This document shows, piece after piece, positions 1 through 7,707 of a stretch of DNA of 64,000 bases (position 1 is its first letter; the number at the start of each line of letters is the position of its first letter). This stretch comes from SFEL01 sp964392455. GTDB lineage: Bacteria > Bacillota > Clostridia > Christensenellales > CAG-138. A model generated the notes under the pieces. That model was given only the letters and a program-made list of their open reading frames with translations. It ran no database searches and was not told the origin of the DNA. The stretch covers positions 13,236 through 77,235 of the forward strand of contig CAYMPG010000007.1 in assembly GCA_964392455.1 (NCBI GenBank), read 5' to 3'. The position numbers and the translations under genes are program-made.

Positions 1-19
1 CTAAAAATACCAGTTTCAT
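1..19 (-). CDS. adk: Adenylate kinase, first codons only (partial)
   Basis: Only the start codon and the next five codons lie in the window, reading MKLVFL. This matches the usual beginning of adenylate kinase ahead of its glycine-rich ATP loop, which would fall outside. It starts 20 bases after the secY stop, with an AAAGGGA ribosome site between them. The order secY-adk is standard in the Firmicutes spc operon and supports the call. Adenylate kinase interconverts ATP, AMP and ADP in the cytoplasm. The identification rests on six residues plus position. Confidence 0.7.
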
Positions 20-39
20 GGACGTATATCCCTTTTCTT

Positions 40-1317
40 TTAACCGAGGAAGCCCTTGTAATGACGCATGAGCATCATGGACTCAAGCTGGGATGCAGTT
101 TCCAGAGCCACGCTTACCATTATCAGTATGCTGGTGGGGCCAAACATGGACCTGAGCCCGAAAGCGCCCATCACCACAGTGGGAACGATAGCTATGACCA
201 TCAGGAACAGTGCGCCGAACAGAGTCAGGCGATTGCATATCTTGGCCAGGTATTCGCCGGTGGGCTTACCGGGGCGAATGCCGGGGATGAAGCCGCCGTT
301 CTGCTGCAGATTCTTGCTTATCTCAATCGGATTGAAGGAGATGGAGCTGTAGAAGTAGGCAAATGCCACGATGAGCAGAGCATATACCACATAGTAGACG
401 ATGGCGCCCACTACAGTGGTGCCGGGCATCATCCACTTCTGCCAGAAAGCATAGAAGCTGCTGTCAGGCCTGAACTGGCCAATCATTGCAGGAACCTGTA
501 TAAGGGTCATTGCAAAAATCAGAGGCATAACGCCGTTTGCATTGGCCTTCAGGGGGATGTTGGTGCTCTGACCGCCGTACATCTTGCGGCCGACAACACG
601 CTTGGCATACTGCACGGGGATGCGGCGAACCGCACGGTCCACGGCAACTACGCCAGATACCATCACCAGCACGAATACCAGCAGCACGGGGAGTATCCAC
701 CACTTATAAGTACCACCGAACACGCCGCTTATCATGCCCACGACCACAGTGGGAACCTGGGACACGATAGACGTGAAGATGATGAAGGAGATACCGTTGC
801 CGATGCCCTTATCGGTAATCCTTTCGCCCAGCCATACCAGGAAGGCAGTGCCTGCGGTACAGACGATGCCGATGGTCAGGTAGGTGAGGAAGCCGGGGTT
901 GCTGACAACGCCGTACTGATTCTGCAGACCCATTACGATACCGATGCTCTGAACCAGAGCAAGGCCGATACCGGTGTAGCGGGTGATACGCTCAATCTTC
1001 TGCCTGCCGTCCTCTTCCTTTGCCAGGCGCTCAAGGGCGGGGATGGCAATGGTGAGGAGCTGGATGATGATGCTGCCGGTGATGTAGGGAGTGATACCCA
1101 TGGCAAAGATGGTGAATTCACCAAAGTTGCCACCGGAGAGCAGGTTCAGGAAGCTCAGAATATCATACTGGCTGGCTGCAGCCGCTATCTTGGAAGCGTC
1201 TACGCCGGGCACAGGAATGAAGGAACCAAACCTGTAGATGACTATAAGCAGCAGCGTATAGAGCATCTTGGAGCGGATGTCCTTGATATTCCAGGCGTTG
1301 ATGAGGGTCTTAAGCAT
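40..1317 (-). CDS. secY: Protein translocase subunit SecY
   Basis: This is the channel-forming subunit of the Sec translocon in the cytoplasmic membrane; it passes unfolded proteins out or into the membrane with SecE, SecG and SecA. The 425-residue length is normal. Visible hallmarks are the N-terminal FIPVPGVD stretch, the plug and TM2 region GITPYITGSIIIQLL, the GERITDKGIGNGIS loop, the RRIPVQYAKR cytosolic loop and the SFNPIEISKNLQQNGGFIPG loop that touches SecA. Ten hydrophobic segments can be read. Its start codon shares one base with the stop codon of rplO (TAATG), so translation is probably coupled. It is the last complete gene of the spc operon here. Confidence 0.98.
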   Translation of the reverse strand: MLKTLINAWNIKDIRSKMLYTLLLIVIYRFGSFIPVPGVDASKIAAAASQYDILSFLNLLSGGNFGEFTIFAMGITPYITGSIIIQLLTIAIPALERLAKEEDGRQKIERITRYTGIGLALVQSIGIVMGLQNQYGVVSNPGFLTYLTIGIVCTAGTAFLVWLGERITDKGIGNGISFIIFTSIVSQVPTVVVGMISGVFGGTYKWWILPVLLVFVLVMVSGVVAVDRAVRRIPVQYAKRVVGRKMYGGQSTNIPLKANANGVMPLIFAMTLIQVPAMIGQFRPDSSFYAFWQKWMMPGTTVVGAIVYYVVYALLIVAFAYFYSSISFNPIEISKNLQQNGGFIPGIRPGKPTGEYLAKICNRLTLFGALFLMVIAIVPTVVMGAFGLRSMFGPTSILIMVSVALETASQLESMMLMRHYKGFLG

Positions 1318-1757
1318 TAGATCACCTCAGCAGTTCCGCCCACGGCCTCGATGGCTTTGCGGGCTGTCTCAGTGAACTTTGCAGCCTTTACATCCAAACG
1401 CTTGGTCAATTCGCCGCGGCCCAGAACCTTGAGGCCGTCCTTTTCGATCTTGCTGAGAATGCCGGTCTCTTTGAGCAGCTCAGCGGTTACAACAGTACCA
1501 TCCTCGAAGGCGTTGAGCCTTTCTACGTTAACGGTGCTGTATTCCTTAGCAAAAATGTTGGTAAAGCCGCGCTTGGGCAGACGGCGTGCGAGGGGCATCT
1601 GGCCGCCTTCAAAGCCGTTCTTCTTGCTGCCGCTGCGGGCCTTCTGGCCCTTGTGACCCTTGGCGGAAGTCTTGCCAAGGCCGGAACCGGTGCCGCGACC
1701 AACGCGCTTTCTTGCGCTAGTGGAGCCCTCAGTGGGCTTCAAATCGTGAAGATTCAT
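1317..1757 (-). CDS. rplO: 50S ribosomal protein L15
   Basis: This 146-residue protein binds 23S rRNA late in large-subunit assembly. The N-terminus reads MNLHDLKPTEGSTSARKRVGRGTGSG, followed by the glycine- and lysine-rich SGLGKTSAKGHKGQKARSG extension that threads into the subunit. The C-terminal half has the expected LKETGILSKIEKDGLKVLG fold region. It lies 14 bases downstream of rpmD and overlaps the secY start by one base. Length and order are typical. Confidence 0.98.
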   Translation of the reverse strand: MNLHDLKPTEGSTSARKRVGRGTGSGLGKTSAKGHKGQKARSGSKKNGFEGGQMPLARRLPKRGFTNIFAKEYSTVNVERLNAFEDGTVVTAELLKETGILSKIEKDGLKVLGRGELTKRLDVKAAKFTETARKAIEAVGGTAEVI

Positions 1758-1771
1758 TTGTGCACCTCCGT

Positions 1772-1951
1772 TTATACTTCTTCGACCTTTACCAGGTGCT
1801 TTACCTTGAAGATCATGCCCCTAATGCAGGCATTGTCAGGCTTTACGACTACGCTGTTGGTCTTATGCAGACCCAGGGCAGCGATGGTAGCCTTCTGGTC
1901 CTTGAGGGCGCCTATGGTGCTCTTAACGAGAGTTATTTTCAGATTAGCCAT
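1772..1951 (-). CDS. rpmD: 50S ribosomal protein L30
   Basis: A 59-residue reading frame starts MANLKITLVKSTIGALKDQK and ends KHLVKVEEV. This is the complete bacterial L30, a small 23S rRNA-binding protein with one alpha-beta fold. It sits exactly where L30 is expected, between rpsE (14 bases upstream) and rplO (14 bases downstream), and has a GGAGG site just before the ATG. It is short enough to be missed by length-filtered gene calling. Confidence 0.97.
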   Translation of the reverse strand: MANLKITLVKSTIGALKDQKATIAALGLHKTNSVVVKPDNACIRGMIFKVKHLVKVEEV

Positions 1952-1965
1952 TGCACAACCTCCTG

Positions 1966-2469
1966 TTAGCCCAGAATTTCTTCTACGGTCTTACCACGGA
2001 GCTTGGCGATCTCCTCAACGGTGCGGAGCTGGGTCAGGCCGTCGATGGTGGCCTTTACGCAGTTTGCAGGGTTGTTGGAGCCAAAGCTCTTGGTACGGAT
2101 ATCCTTAATGCCGGCCATTTCCAGAACCGCACGGGCGGGGCCGCCGGCGATAACGCCAGTACCTTCTTCGGCGGGGAGCATGCGAACATGGCCCTTGCCA
2201 AACTTGCCCTCTACGGCGTGGGGGATGCTGGTGCCAACGATGGGTACCTCGATGAGGTGACGCTTTGCATCCTCGATGCCCTTACGAACGGCCTCGGGGA
2301 TTTCCACGGCCTTGCCCATGCCTACGCCAACGTGACCGTTGCCGTCGCCTACTACCATGAGAGCGGAGAAGCGCATATTGCGGCCGCCCTTAACGGTCTT
2401 GGCAACACGGTTGATGGATACGAGCCTTTCCTGCAGTTCCATTGTAGATGCATCAATACGTTTCTGCAT
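1966..2469 (-). CDS. rpsE: 30S ribosomal protein S5
   Basis: This 167-residue small-subunit protein helps form the mRNA entry site and affects decoding accuracy. The N-terminal double-stranded-RNA-binding domain contains RVAKTVKGGRNMRFSALMVV and GNGHVGVGMGKAVEIP. The C-terminal domain contains VRMLPAEEGTGVIAGG and LEMAGIKDI. Both match the family closely. The gene lies 11 bases after rplR and has an AGGAGG ribosome site. Nothing is unusual. Confidence 0.98.
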   Translation of the reverse strand: MQKRIDASTMELQERLVSINRVAKTVKGGRNMRFSALMVVGDGNGHVGVGMGKAVEIPEAVRKGIEDAKRHLIEVPIVGTSIPHAVEGKFGKGHVRMLPAEEGTGVIAGGPARAVLEMAGIKDIRTKSFGSNNPANCVKATIDGLTQLRTVEEIAKLRGKTVEEILG

Positions 2470-2480
2470 GTTGTACCTCC

Positions 2481-2849
2481 TTAGAATTCCAGTCCGGCTT
2501 TGCGGGCGCCCTCGGCGACCTCTGCTACACGGCCGGTGTAGAGATAACCGCCACGGTCAAATACGACCTTGGTTACGCCCTTGGCGAGAGCACGACGGCC
2601 TGCGGTTTCGCCAACCAGGTTGGCGGCTTCCTTCTTGGTCTTGCCTTCCAGCTGGGCCTTTACCTCGGGGTCCATGGTGGAAGCGGAAGCGATGGTGTTG
2701 CCGGCTACGTCGTCAATTATCTGCACGTAGATGTTGTTAAGGCTGCGATAAACGTTGAGCCTGGGCCTTTCCTGAGTGCCGGAAATATAGCGGCGGGTAC
2801 GATCGTGGCGAGCCTTACGCACAGAGTTCTTATCGATCTTAGAAATCAT
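2481..2849 (-). CDS. rplR: 50S ribosomal protein L18
   Basis: L18 binds 5S rRNA and tethers it to the large subunit. The 122-residue protein has the basic N-terminus (KNSVRKARHDRTRRYISG), the RPRLNVYRSLNNIYVQIIDD core and the family ending VVFDRGGYLYTGRVAEVAEGARKAGLEF. It lies 22 bases after rplF and 11 before rpsE. Length and content are normal. Confidence 0.98.
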   Translation of the reverse strand: MISKIDKNSVRKARHDRTRRYISGTQERPRLNVYRSLNNIYVQIIDDVAGNTIASASTMDPEVKAQLEGKTKKEAANLVGETAGRRALAKGVTKVVFDRGGYLYTGRVAEVAEGARKAGLEF

Positions 2850-2871
2850 GATTATTCTCCTTCTCTATGCA

Positions 2872-3411
2872 CTATTTACCGGTCTTGCCTTCCTTGCGGC
2901 GTACATACTCGCCCTCATAACGGATACCCTTACCCTTGTAGGGTTCGGGAGCACGCTTGATGCGGATGTCCGCAGCCATCTGACCGACCTGCTGCTTGTT
3001 GATGCCGGAAACCACTACCTTATTGGGAGTGGGAACGTCAAAGGTAATGCCCTTGGGCTCCTCGAACTCAACGGGATGGGAATAACCCAGGTTGAGAACC
3101 AGCTTGTTGCCCTGCTTCTGGGCACGGTAGCCTACGCCTACGATCTCAAGGGTCTTGGAGTAGCCGGTGGTTACACCTACGACCATGTTGTTGATCAGAG
3201 TGCGGGACAGACCATGCAGAGCCCTGTTTTCCTTAAGGTCATTGGGACGCTTAACGGTGAGGACGCCATCCTCTACGGACAGCTCCATCTTGGGGGAAAT
3301 CTTCTCGGACAGCTCGCCCTTGGGGCCCTTAACAAAAACGGTGTTATCGTCGCCAACCGTGATTGTCACTCCGCCGGGAATGTTGATCGGAAGTTTTCCG
3401 ATTCGTGACAT
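2872..3411 (-). CDS. rplF: 50S ribosomal protein L6
   Basis: L6 sits near the factor-binding site of the large subunit and is a two-domain repeat protein. The 179 residues begin MSRIGKLPINIPGGVTI. The second domain carries GVGYRAQKQGNKLVLNLGYSHPV and the signature PEPYKGKGIRYEGEYVRRKEGKTGK at the C-terminus. The 63-base gap to rpsH upstream is the longest within this part of the cluster. Nothing is unusual in the protein. Confidence 0.98.
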   Translation of the reverse strand: MSRIGKLPINIPGGVTITVGDDNTVFVKGPKGELSEKISPKMELSVEDGVLTVKRPNDLKENRALHGLSRTLINNMVVGVTTGYSKTLEIVGVGYRAQKQGNKLVLNLGYSHPVEFEEPKGITFDVPTPNKVVVSGINKQQVGQMAADIRIKRAPEPYKGKGIRYEGEYVRRKEGKTGK

Positions 3412-3474
3412 GTGTTACACCTCCAGAAATTTTGTAATTTGTATTATGCATGCCGCTGCTGCGGCGGGTTGGGT

Positions 3475-3873
3475 TTACCAGATGTAGCAGAGGACTTCGC
3501 CGCCTACGCCCTGCTTGCGGGCTTCGTGGTCGGTCATAACGCCATGGCTGGTGGAGAGGATTGCAATACCCATGCCGTTGAGCACCTTGGGTACATTGTC
3601 CTTGCGAGCGTATACACGCAGGCCGGGCTTGGAAATCCTCTTGAGGCCGGTGATAACGCGCTGACGGTTGGGACCATACTTAAGGCTGATGGTCATGGTC
3701 TTCTTGGGACCTTCTTCGGTCAGCTCGTAGCCCTTGATATAGCCCTCCTCGAGCAGTATCTCGGCAATGGCCTTCTTGATGGTGGAAGCGGGAACGCTCA
3801 CGGTGTCATGCTTGGCAGTGTAAGCGTTGCGGATACGGGTCAGCATATCAGCGATGGGATCAGTGATAACCAT
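3475..3873 (-). CDS. rpsH: 30S ribosomal protein S8
   Basis: S8 is a primary 16S rRNA binder that organises the central domain of the small subunit; in well-studied bacteria it also represses the spc operon. The 132-residue protein opens MVITDPIADMLTRIRNAY and ends with the conserved NGMGIAILSTSHGVMTDHEARKQGVGGEVLCYIW, including the STSHGVMT rRNA contact. It starts 23 bases after rpsN. Autoregulation here is inference; no target stem was identified. Confidence 0.98.
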   Translation of the reverse strand: MVITDPIADMLTRIRNAYTAKHDTVSVPASTIKKAIAEILLEEGYIKGYELTEEGPKKTMTISLKYGPNRQRVITGLKRISKPGLRVYARKDNVPKVLNGMGIAILSTSHGVMTDHEARKQGVGGEVLCYIW

Positions 3874-3896
3874 TCTAATTTCCTCCTTTCGCCGAA

Positions 3897-4082
3897 TTAC
3901 CAGCTTGCCTTGCGGACGCCGGGGATTTCTCCCTTATAGGCCATCTCGCGGAAGCAGATGCGGCAGATGCCATACTTGCGGAGCACGGAGTGGGGACGGC
4001 CGCATATACGGCAGCGGGTATAGGCTCTGGTAGAGAACTTGGGCTCACGAGCCTGCTTGATTTTCATGCTTGTCTTTGCCAC
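3897..4082 (-). CDS. rpsN: 30S ribosomal protein S14, zinc-binding type Z
   Basis: This short 61-residue S14 belongs to the zinc-dependent class. Cys24, Cys27, Cys40 and Cys43 form the ribbon (CRICGRPH and CRICFRE). The C-terminus GEIPGVRKASW is the family ending. Type Z is common in Firmicutes and differs from the roughly 90-residue zinc-free type that replaces it in zinc starvation. It lies between rplE (17 bases upstream) and rpsH, its normal place. Confidence 0.98.
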   Translation of the reverse strand: MAKTSMKIKQAREPKFSTRAYTRCRICGRPHSVLRKYGICRICFREMAYKGEIPGVRKASW

Positions 4083-4099
4083 TGTGTCATCCTCCTAAA

Positions 4100-4700
4100 T
4101 TAAGCCTGCACGAAGGGCATACCCAGCATAGTGAGCAGCGCCTTGGCTTCTTCGTCGGTCTTGGCGGTAGTTACGAACACGATGTCCATACCACGAATCT
4201 TATCCACGTCATCATAGTTGATTTCGGGGAAGATGAGCTGTTCCTTAACGCCCATGGCATAGTTGCCGCGGCCGTCAAAGCTGGTATCGGGTACGCCACG
4301 GAAGTCGCGTACACGGGGGAGCACGATGTTCATGAGCTTGTCAGCGAAGTAGTACATACGGTCGCCACGCAGAGTGACCTTAGTACCAATGTTCATGCCC
4401 TCACGAACCTTGAAGTTTGCAACGGACTTCTTGGCCTTGGTGATGATGGGCTTCTGACCGGCGATGGCAGCAAGCTCTTCCATAGCTACTTCCAGGCCCT
4501 TGGGGTTATCCTTTTCGGAGCCCAGACCCATGTTGAGAACTATCTTCTCAAGCTTGGGTACCTGCATTACGTTTTCGTAGCCAAACTTTTCCTTGAGCTG
4601 GGGTACTACTTCCTCATTGTACTTGACTCTGAGGCGGGCAGCCTCGGTAAAGGGCTTGGCTTCCTCTGNNNNNNNNNNAAGCGGTTTCTTTCTTTGCCAT
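4100..4700 (-). CDS. rplE: 50S ribosomal protein L5, interrupted by an assembly gap
   Basis: L5 binds 5S rRNA and contacts tRNA and the small subunit across the bridge at the central protuberance. The main part is clear: NEEVVPQLKEKFGY, MQVPKLEKIVLNMG, VTLRGDRMYYFADKL, PRVRDFRG and a GMDIVFVTTAKTDEEA ending. Ten N at 4669-4678 cut the N-terminal extension. MAKKETA precedes the gap and EEAKPFTEAARLRVKY follows it. The two halves share a frame only if the true missing length is a multiple of three, including zero, so ten N is a placeholder. The extension before the usual L5 start is at least 15 residues. An AGGAGG site precedes the ATG at 4700. Confidence 0.95.
4669..4678. other. Assembly gap of 10 N inside rplE
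   Basis: Ten undetermined bases break the rplE frame. Joining the flanks with no inserted base gives GCT-TCA-GAG and restores a continuous L5 frame of 196 residues. Any multiple of three would also do. Confidence 0.95.
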
Positions 4701-4717
4701 TCTCTTTTCCTCCTGCC

Positions 4718-5035
4718 TTAGTCGATGTTCTTGCCGCACTTCTTGCAGACACGAACCTTCTTATCGCCTTCGTAGGCATGGCCAACACGGGTAGCCTTGC
4801 CGCACTTGGGGCATACCAGCATTACGTTGGAAGCATCGATGGTGCCTTCCTTAACGATGCGGCCGCCCTCTTCGCCCTGCTTGCGGGGCTTTACGTGGGT
4901 GGTAATCATATTGGCGTTCTGTACGATTACGCGCTGGTCTTCAGGCATTGCGGCAAGAATCTTGCCCTGCTTGCCCTTGTCCTTACCGGTGATGACCACT
5001 ACGGTATCGTCTTTCTTGACGTTAAGCTTCTTCAT
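4718..5035 (-). CDS. rplX: 50S ribosomal protein L24
   Basis: L24 is an early assembly factor of the large subunit with a KOW domain. The 105-residue protein has the KOW core near residues 8-40 (DDTVVVITGKDKGKQGKI) and the family motif THVKPRKQGEEGGRIVKEGTI. Its C-terminal part carries two CxxC pairs, Cys75/Cys78 and Cys97/Cys100, which could bind zinc. Such pairs occur in many but not all L24 proteins. It lies 16 bases after rplN and 17 before rplE. Confidence 0.98.
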   Translation of the reverse strand: MKKLNVKKDDTVVVITGKDKGKQGKILAAMPEDQRVIVQNANMITTHVKPRKQGEEGGRIVKEGTIDASNVMLVCPKCGKATRVGHAYEGDKKVRVCKKCGKNID

Positions 5036-5051
5036 TATTCAGTCCTCCCGA

Positions 5052-5420
5052 TTAGAGTACTTCGGGCGCAAGAGAAACTATCTTCATGTAGTTCTTCTCG
5101 CGAAGTTCCCTTGCCACGGGCCCGAAAATACGGGTACCCTTGGGGTCCTTGTCGTCCTTGATGATAACGGCTGCGTTATCATCGAAGCGGATGTAGGTGC
5201 CGTCAGGACGCTGCACGCCGGATACGGTACGTACTACGACTGCCTTAACTACATCCTTCTTCTTTACGGCTCCGCCGGGGGTAGCGGACTTAACGGAGGC
5301 TACGATCACGTCGCCGATGTTGGCGGACTTGACCTTGGAGCCGCCCAGAACCTTAATGCACATGATTTCCTTTGCGCCGCTGTTATCAGCGACCTTCAGT
5401 CTGGTTTGAGGCTGTATCAT
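5052..5420 (-). CDS. rplN: 50S ribosomal protein L14
   Basis: L14 binds 23S rRNA at the subunit interface and is contacted by the silencing factor RsfS. The 122-residue protein starts MIQPQTRLKVADNSGAKEIMCIKVLGG and contains GDVIVASVKSATPGG and the ending IFGPVARELREKNYMKIVSLAPEVL, all family hallmarks. It lies 19 bases after rpsQ. Nothing is unusual. Confidence 0.98.
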   Translation of the reverse strand: MIQPQTRLKVADNSGAKEIMCIKVLGGSKVKSANIGDVIVASVKSATPGGAVKKKDVVKAVVVRTVSGVQRPDGTYIRFDDNAAVIIKDDKDPKGTRIFGPVARELREKNYMKIVSLAPEVL

Positions 5421-5439
5421 TAGTCTGCTCCTTTCCGGC

Positions 5440-5697
5440 TTACTTGGCCTTTTCTATGATTTCCACCACGCGCCAGCGCTTATCCTTGCTGAGGGGGCGG
5501 GTCTCCATGATCTTAACGGTATCACCAATGCCACATTCATTGTTCTCATCGTGAGCCTTGAACTTGGCAGTGCGGTTTACCATCTTGCCATACAGGGGAT
5601 GACGAACCTTGGTCTTGATGGCGACTACAACAGTCTTATCCATCTTGTCGCTGGTTACGATGCCGATACGGGTCTTGCGATAACCTCTGATTTCCAT
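5440..5697 (-). CDS. rpsQ: 30S ribosomal protein S17
   Basis: S17 is an OB-fold 16S rRNA binder placed early in small-subunit assembly. The 85 residues include the signature block GIVTSDKMDKTVVVAI and HPLYGKMVNRTAKFKAHDE, followed by the GDTVKIMETRPLSKDKRWRVVEI strand. It lies 19 bases after rpmC with an AGGAGG site. Length is normal. Confidence 0.98.
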   Translation of the reverse strand: MEIRGYRKTRIGIVTSDKMDKTVVVAIKTKVRHPLYGKMVNRTAKFKAHDENNECGIGDTVKIMETRPLSKDKRWRVVEIIEKAK

Positions 5698-5716
5698 GAT
5701 GATATCCTCCTTTCCC

Positions 5717-5917
5717 TTACTCGGCTGCCTTCAGCTGACGCTCACAGAGGAGAGTCTTAATCCTGGCAACATCCTTCTTGCACTCACGAACACGCTGAGG
5801 GTTGGTGAGGGAGCCGGTAGCCATCTGGAAGCGAAGGTTGAACAGCTCTTCCTTGAGGGCCTTTTCCTTGGCAGTGAGCTCTTCGGTGGAAAGTTTTCTG
5901 AGTTCATTAGCCTTCAT
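5717..5917 (-). CDS. rpmC: 50S ribosomal protein L29
   Basis: L29 is a two-helix protein near the peptide exit tunnel where targeting factors dock. The 66 residues start MKANELRKLSTEELTAKEK, with the conserved LKEELFNLRFQMATGSLTNPQRVRE segment. Its start overlaps the end of rplP by 11 bases, suggesting coupled translation. Confidence 0.97.
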   Translation of the reverse strand: MKANELRKLSTEELTAKEKALKEELFNLRFQMATGSLTNPQRVRECKKDVARIKTLLCERQLKAAE

Positions 5918-6338
5918 TGCTCTCGCCTCCTACTTCTTTCTTGGCTATCTTGCACTTGAGGGGAAGCTTGTGCATTGCGAGACGCAGTGCCTCGTGGGCA
6001 ATCTCCTCGCTTACGCCGGCTATTTCAAACATTACACGGCCGGGCTTTACAACTGCTACCCAATACTCGGGAGAACCTTTACCGGAACCCATACGGGTTT
6101 CAGCGGGCTTCTCGGTTACGGGCTTGTCGGGGAATATCTTTATCCATACCTGACCGCCACGCTTGATGTAACGGGTCATGGCTATACGGGCAGCCTCTAT
6201 CTGGTTGCTGGTGACCCATGCGGGCTCCATGGCTACAAGGCCGTATTCGCCGTAAGTGATGGTGTTACCGCAGTGGGCAGCGCCCTTCATGCGTCCGCGG
6301 TGAACTCTCCTGCGCTTTACTCTCTTAGGCATCAACAT
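5907..6338 (-). CDS. rplP: 50S ribosomal protein L16
   Basis: L16 lies close to the A-site tRNA and the peptidyl-transferase centre. The ATG at 6338 (MLMPKRVKRRRVHRGRM) was chosen because AAGGAGG sits eight bases before it and L16 normally begins MLMPKR; an in-frame start at 6398 would run into rpsC. The 143-residue protein has GNTITYGEYGLVAMEPAW, IEAARIAMTRYIKRGGQVWIKIFPDKPVTEKPAETRMGSGKG and the ALRLAMHKLPLKCKI end, all typical. Confidence 0.98.
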   Translation of the reverse strand: MLMPKRVKRRRVHRGRMKGAAHCGNTITYGEYGLVAMEPAWVTSNQIEAARIAMTRYIKRGGQVWIKIFPDKPVTEKPAETRMGSGKGSPEYWVAVVKPGRVMFEIAGVSEEIAHEALRLAMHKLPLKCKIAKKEVGGESNEG

Positions 6339-6352
6339 AGTAATCTGCCTCC

Positions 6353-6997
6353 TTACGCTTTCTTCTGCTTGTTGAGCACTTCGCCCTTGTAGATCCAAAC
6401 CTTTACGCCGATACGGCCGTAGGTGGTGTGTGCCTCGGCAAAGCCGTATTCGATGTCGGCACGCATGGTCTGCAGGGGGATGGAACCGTCATGGTAGCCT
6501 TCGCTGCGAGCGATTTCCGCTCCGCCCAGACGACCGGCGCAGAGGAGCTTGATGCCCTTTGCATTGGCCTTCATGGCGCGCTGCATGGCCTGCTTCATTG
6601 CACGGCGGAAGCTGATACGCTTCTCCAGCTGCTGAGCGATGTTTTCTGCAACCAGCTGAGCGTTTGCATCGGGGTTGCGTACTTCCATGATGTTCACGTT
6701 TACGGGCTTGCCAATCAGGGCGGATACATCAGCCTTGATGGCGTCCACGCCTACGCCGCCCTTACCGATGAGCATACCGGGGCGAGCAGTGTGGATGCTT
6801 ACAGTCACCTTGTTGGCGGCGCGCTCGATGTCGATCTTGGCTACGCCGGCAGCATAGTGGGTCTTCTTCAGGTGATCCCTGATCTTCTTATCCTCGACGA
6901 GGTAATCGGAGAAATCCTTCTTGGATGCATACCAGCGGGTATTCCAATCCTTGATTACGCCTACGCGGAAGCCATTAGGATTAACTTTCTGTCCCAT
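6353..6997 (-). CDS. rpsC: 30S ribosomal protein S3
   Basis: S3 forms part of the mRNA entry pore and has RNA-helicase activity together with S4 and S5. The 214-residue protein begins MGQKVNPNGFRVGVIKDWNTRWYA. It carries a KH domain with the PGMLIGKGGVGVDAI loop and the C-terminal domain with GRLGGAEIARSE and TYGRIGVKVWIYKGE. It lies 10 bases after rplV. Normal in length and order. Confidence 0.98.
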   Translation of the reverse strand: MGQKVNPNGFRVGVIKDWNTRWYASKKDFSDYLVEDKKIRDHLKKTHYAAGVAKIDIERAANKVTVSIHTARPGMLIGKGGVGVDAIKADVSALIGKPVNVNIMEVRNPDANAQLVAENIAQQLEKRISFRRAMKQAMQRAMKANAKGIKLLCAGRLGGAEIARSEGYHDGSIPLQTMRADIEYGFAEAHTTYGRIGVKVWIYKGEVLNKQKKA

Positions 6998-7007
6998 TTT
7001 TTACCTC

Positions 7008-7391
7008 CTACTTTTCGTCCAGGATGATGGTGATGTGGCTGGTGCGCTTGCGGATGCGAGTCGCCCTGCCCTGTGCCCTGGGCCTGAAGCGCTTCAGGGT
7101 GGGTCCCTGATTTGCGAATACCTCTGCCACATACAGATTGTCGGCGGAGAGGCCAAGGTTGTTTTCCGCATTGGCTATTGCGGAGTTGAGAAGCTTGAGA
7201 ACGGGCTCGGATGCAGCCTTGGGGGTGTACATCAGGATGCCCTTTGCTTCGTTTACGCTCTTACCCCTGATCAGGTCGATAACGACCTTGACCTTGCGGG
7301 AGGAGATCCTTATATAGCGAGCAATCGCATGGGGACGCTTGTCGGCGTTAGCCTTGCGTGCCGCAGTCTTTTCTCTTTGCCTGGTTGCCAT
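7008..7391 (-). CDS. rplV: 50S ribosomal protein L22
   Basis: L22 lines the exit tunnel with its long beta-hairpin; macrolide-resistance mutations often fall there. The 127-residue protein has the globular part RYIRISSRKVKVVIDLIRGKSVNEA and the hairpin region GPTLKRFRPRAQGRATRIRKRTSHITIIL. No hairpin insertion or deletion is evident by eye. It lies 17 bases after rpsS. Confidence 0.98.
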   Translation of the reverse strand: MATRQREKTAARKANADKRPHAIARYIRISSRKVKVVIDLIRGKSVNEAKGILMYTPKAASEPVLKLLNSAIANAENNLGLSADNLYVAEVFANQGPTLKRFRPRAQGRATRIRKRTSHITIILDEK

Positions 7392-7408
7392 TCTACGCTT
7401 CCTCCTTA

Positions 7409-7690
7409 TTATCTGCCGCCGCTGGACTTCTCGGAGCCCCTGTGGCCGCGGAAAGTACGGGTGGGCGCGAACTCACCCAGCTTGTGACCGACCATTTCTT
7501 CGGTTACATATACGGGAACGTGCTTCCTGCCATCATGGACGGCGATAGTGTGACCTACGAAGTCCGGGAAGATGGTAGATGCGCGGGACCATGTCTTTAC
7601 AACGGATTTCTTGCCGCTTTCGTTCATTGCCTGTACACGGTTGAACAGACGCTCTTCAACGTAAGGGCCTTTCTTAACTGACCTGCTCAT
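7409..7690 (-). CDS. rpsS: 30S ribosomal protein S19
   Basis: S19 sits in the head of the small subunit near the A-site tRNA. The 93 residues start MSRSVKKGPYVEERLFNRV and include KTWSRASTIFPDFVGHTIAVHDGRKHVPVYVTEEMVGHKLGEFAPTRTFRGH, the complete family signature. It follows rplB by 17 bases. Confidence 0.98.
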   Translation of the reverse strand: MSRSVKKGPYVEERLFNRVQAMNESGKKSVVKTWSRASTIFPDFVGHTIAVHDGRKHVPVYVTEEMVGHKLGEFAPTRTFRGHRGSEKSSGGR

Positions 7691-7707
7691 TCTTATCTCC
7701 TTTCCAA

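Noticed and set aside
61..1320. A 419-residue open frame on the plus strand opposite secY
   Set aside because: It is antisense to a complete secY, has histidine-rich low-complexity content and no family; it is a by-product of codon bias. Similar long frames opposite groEL, ygfK, ssnA and leuS were dropped for the same reason.
4100..4700. Apparent frameshift or pseudogene in rplE
   Set aside because: The break coincides with ten N and the halves fit when the N are replaced by a multiple of three; the gene is essential and otherwise intact.
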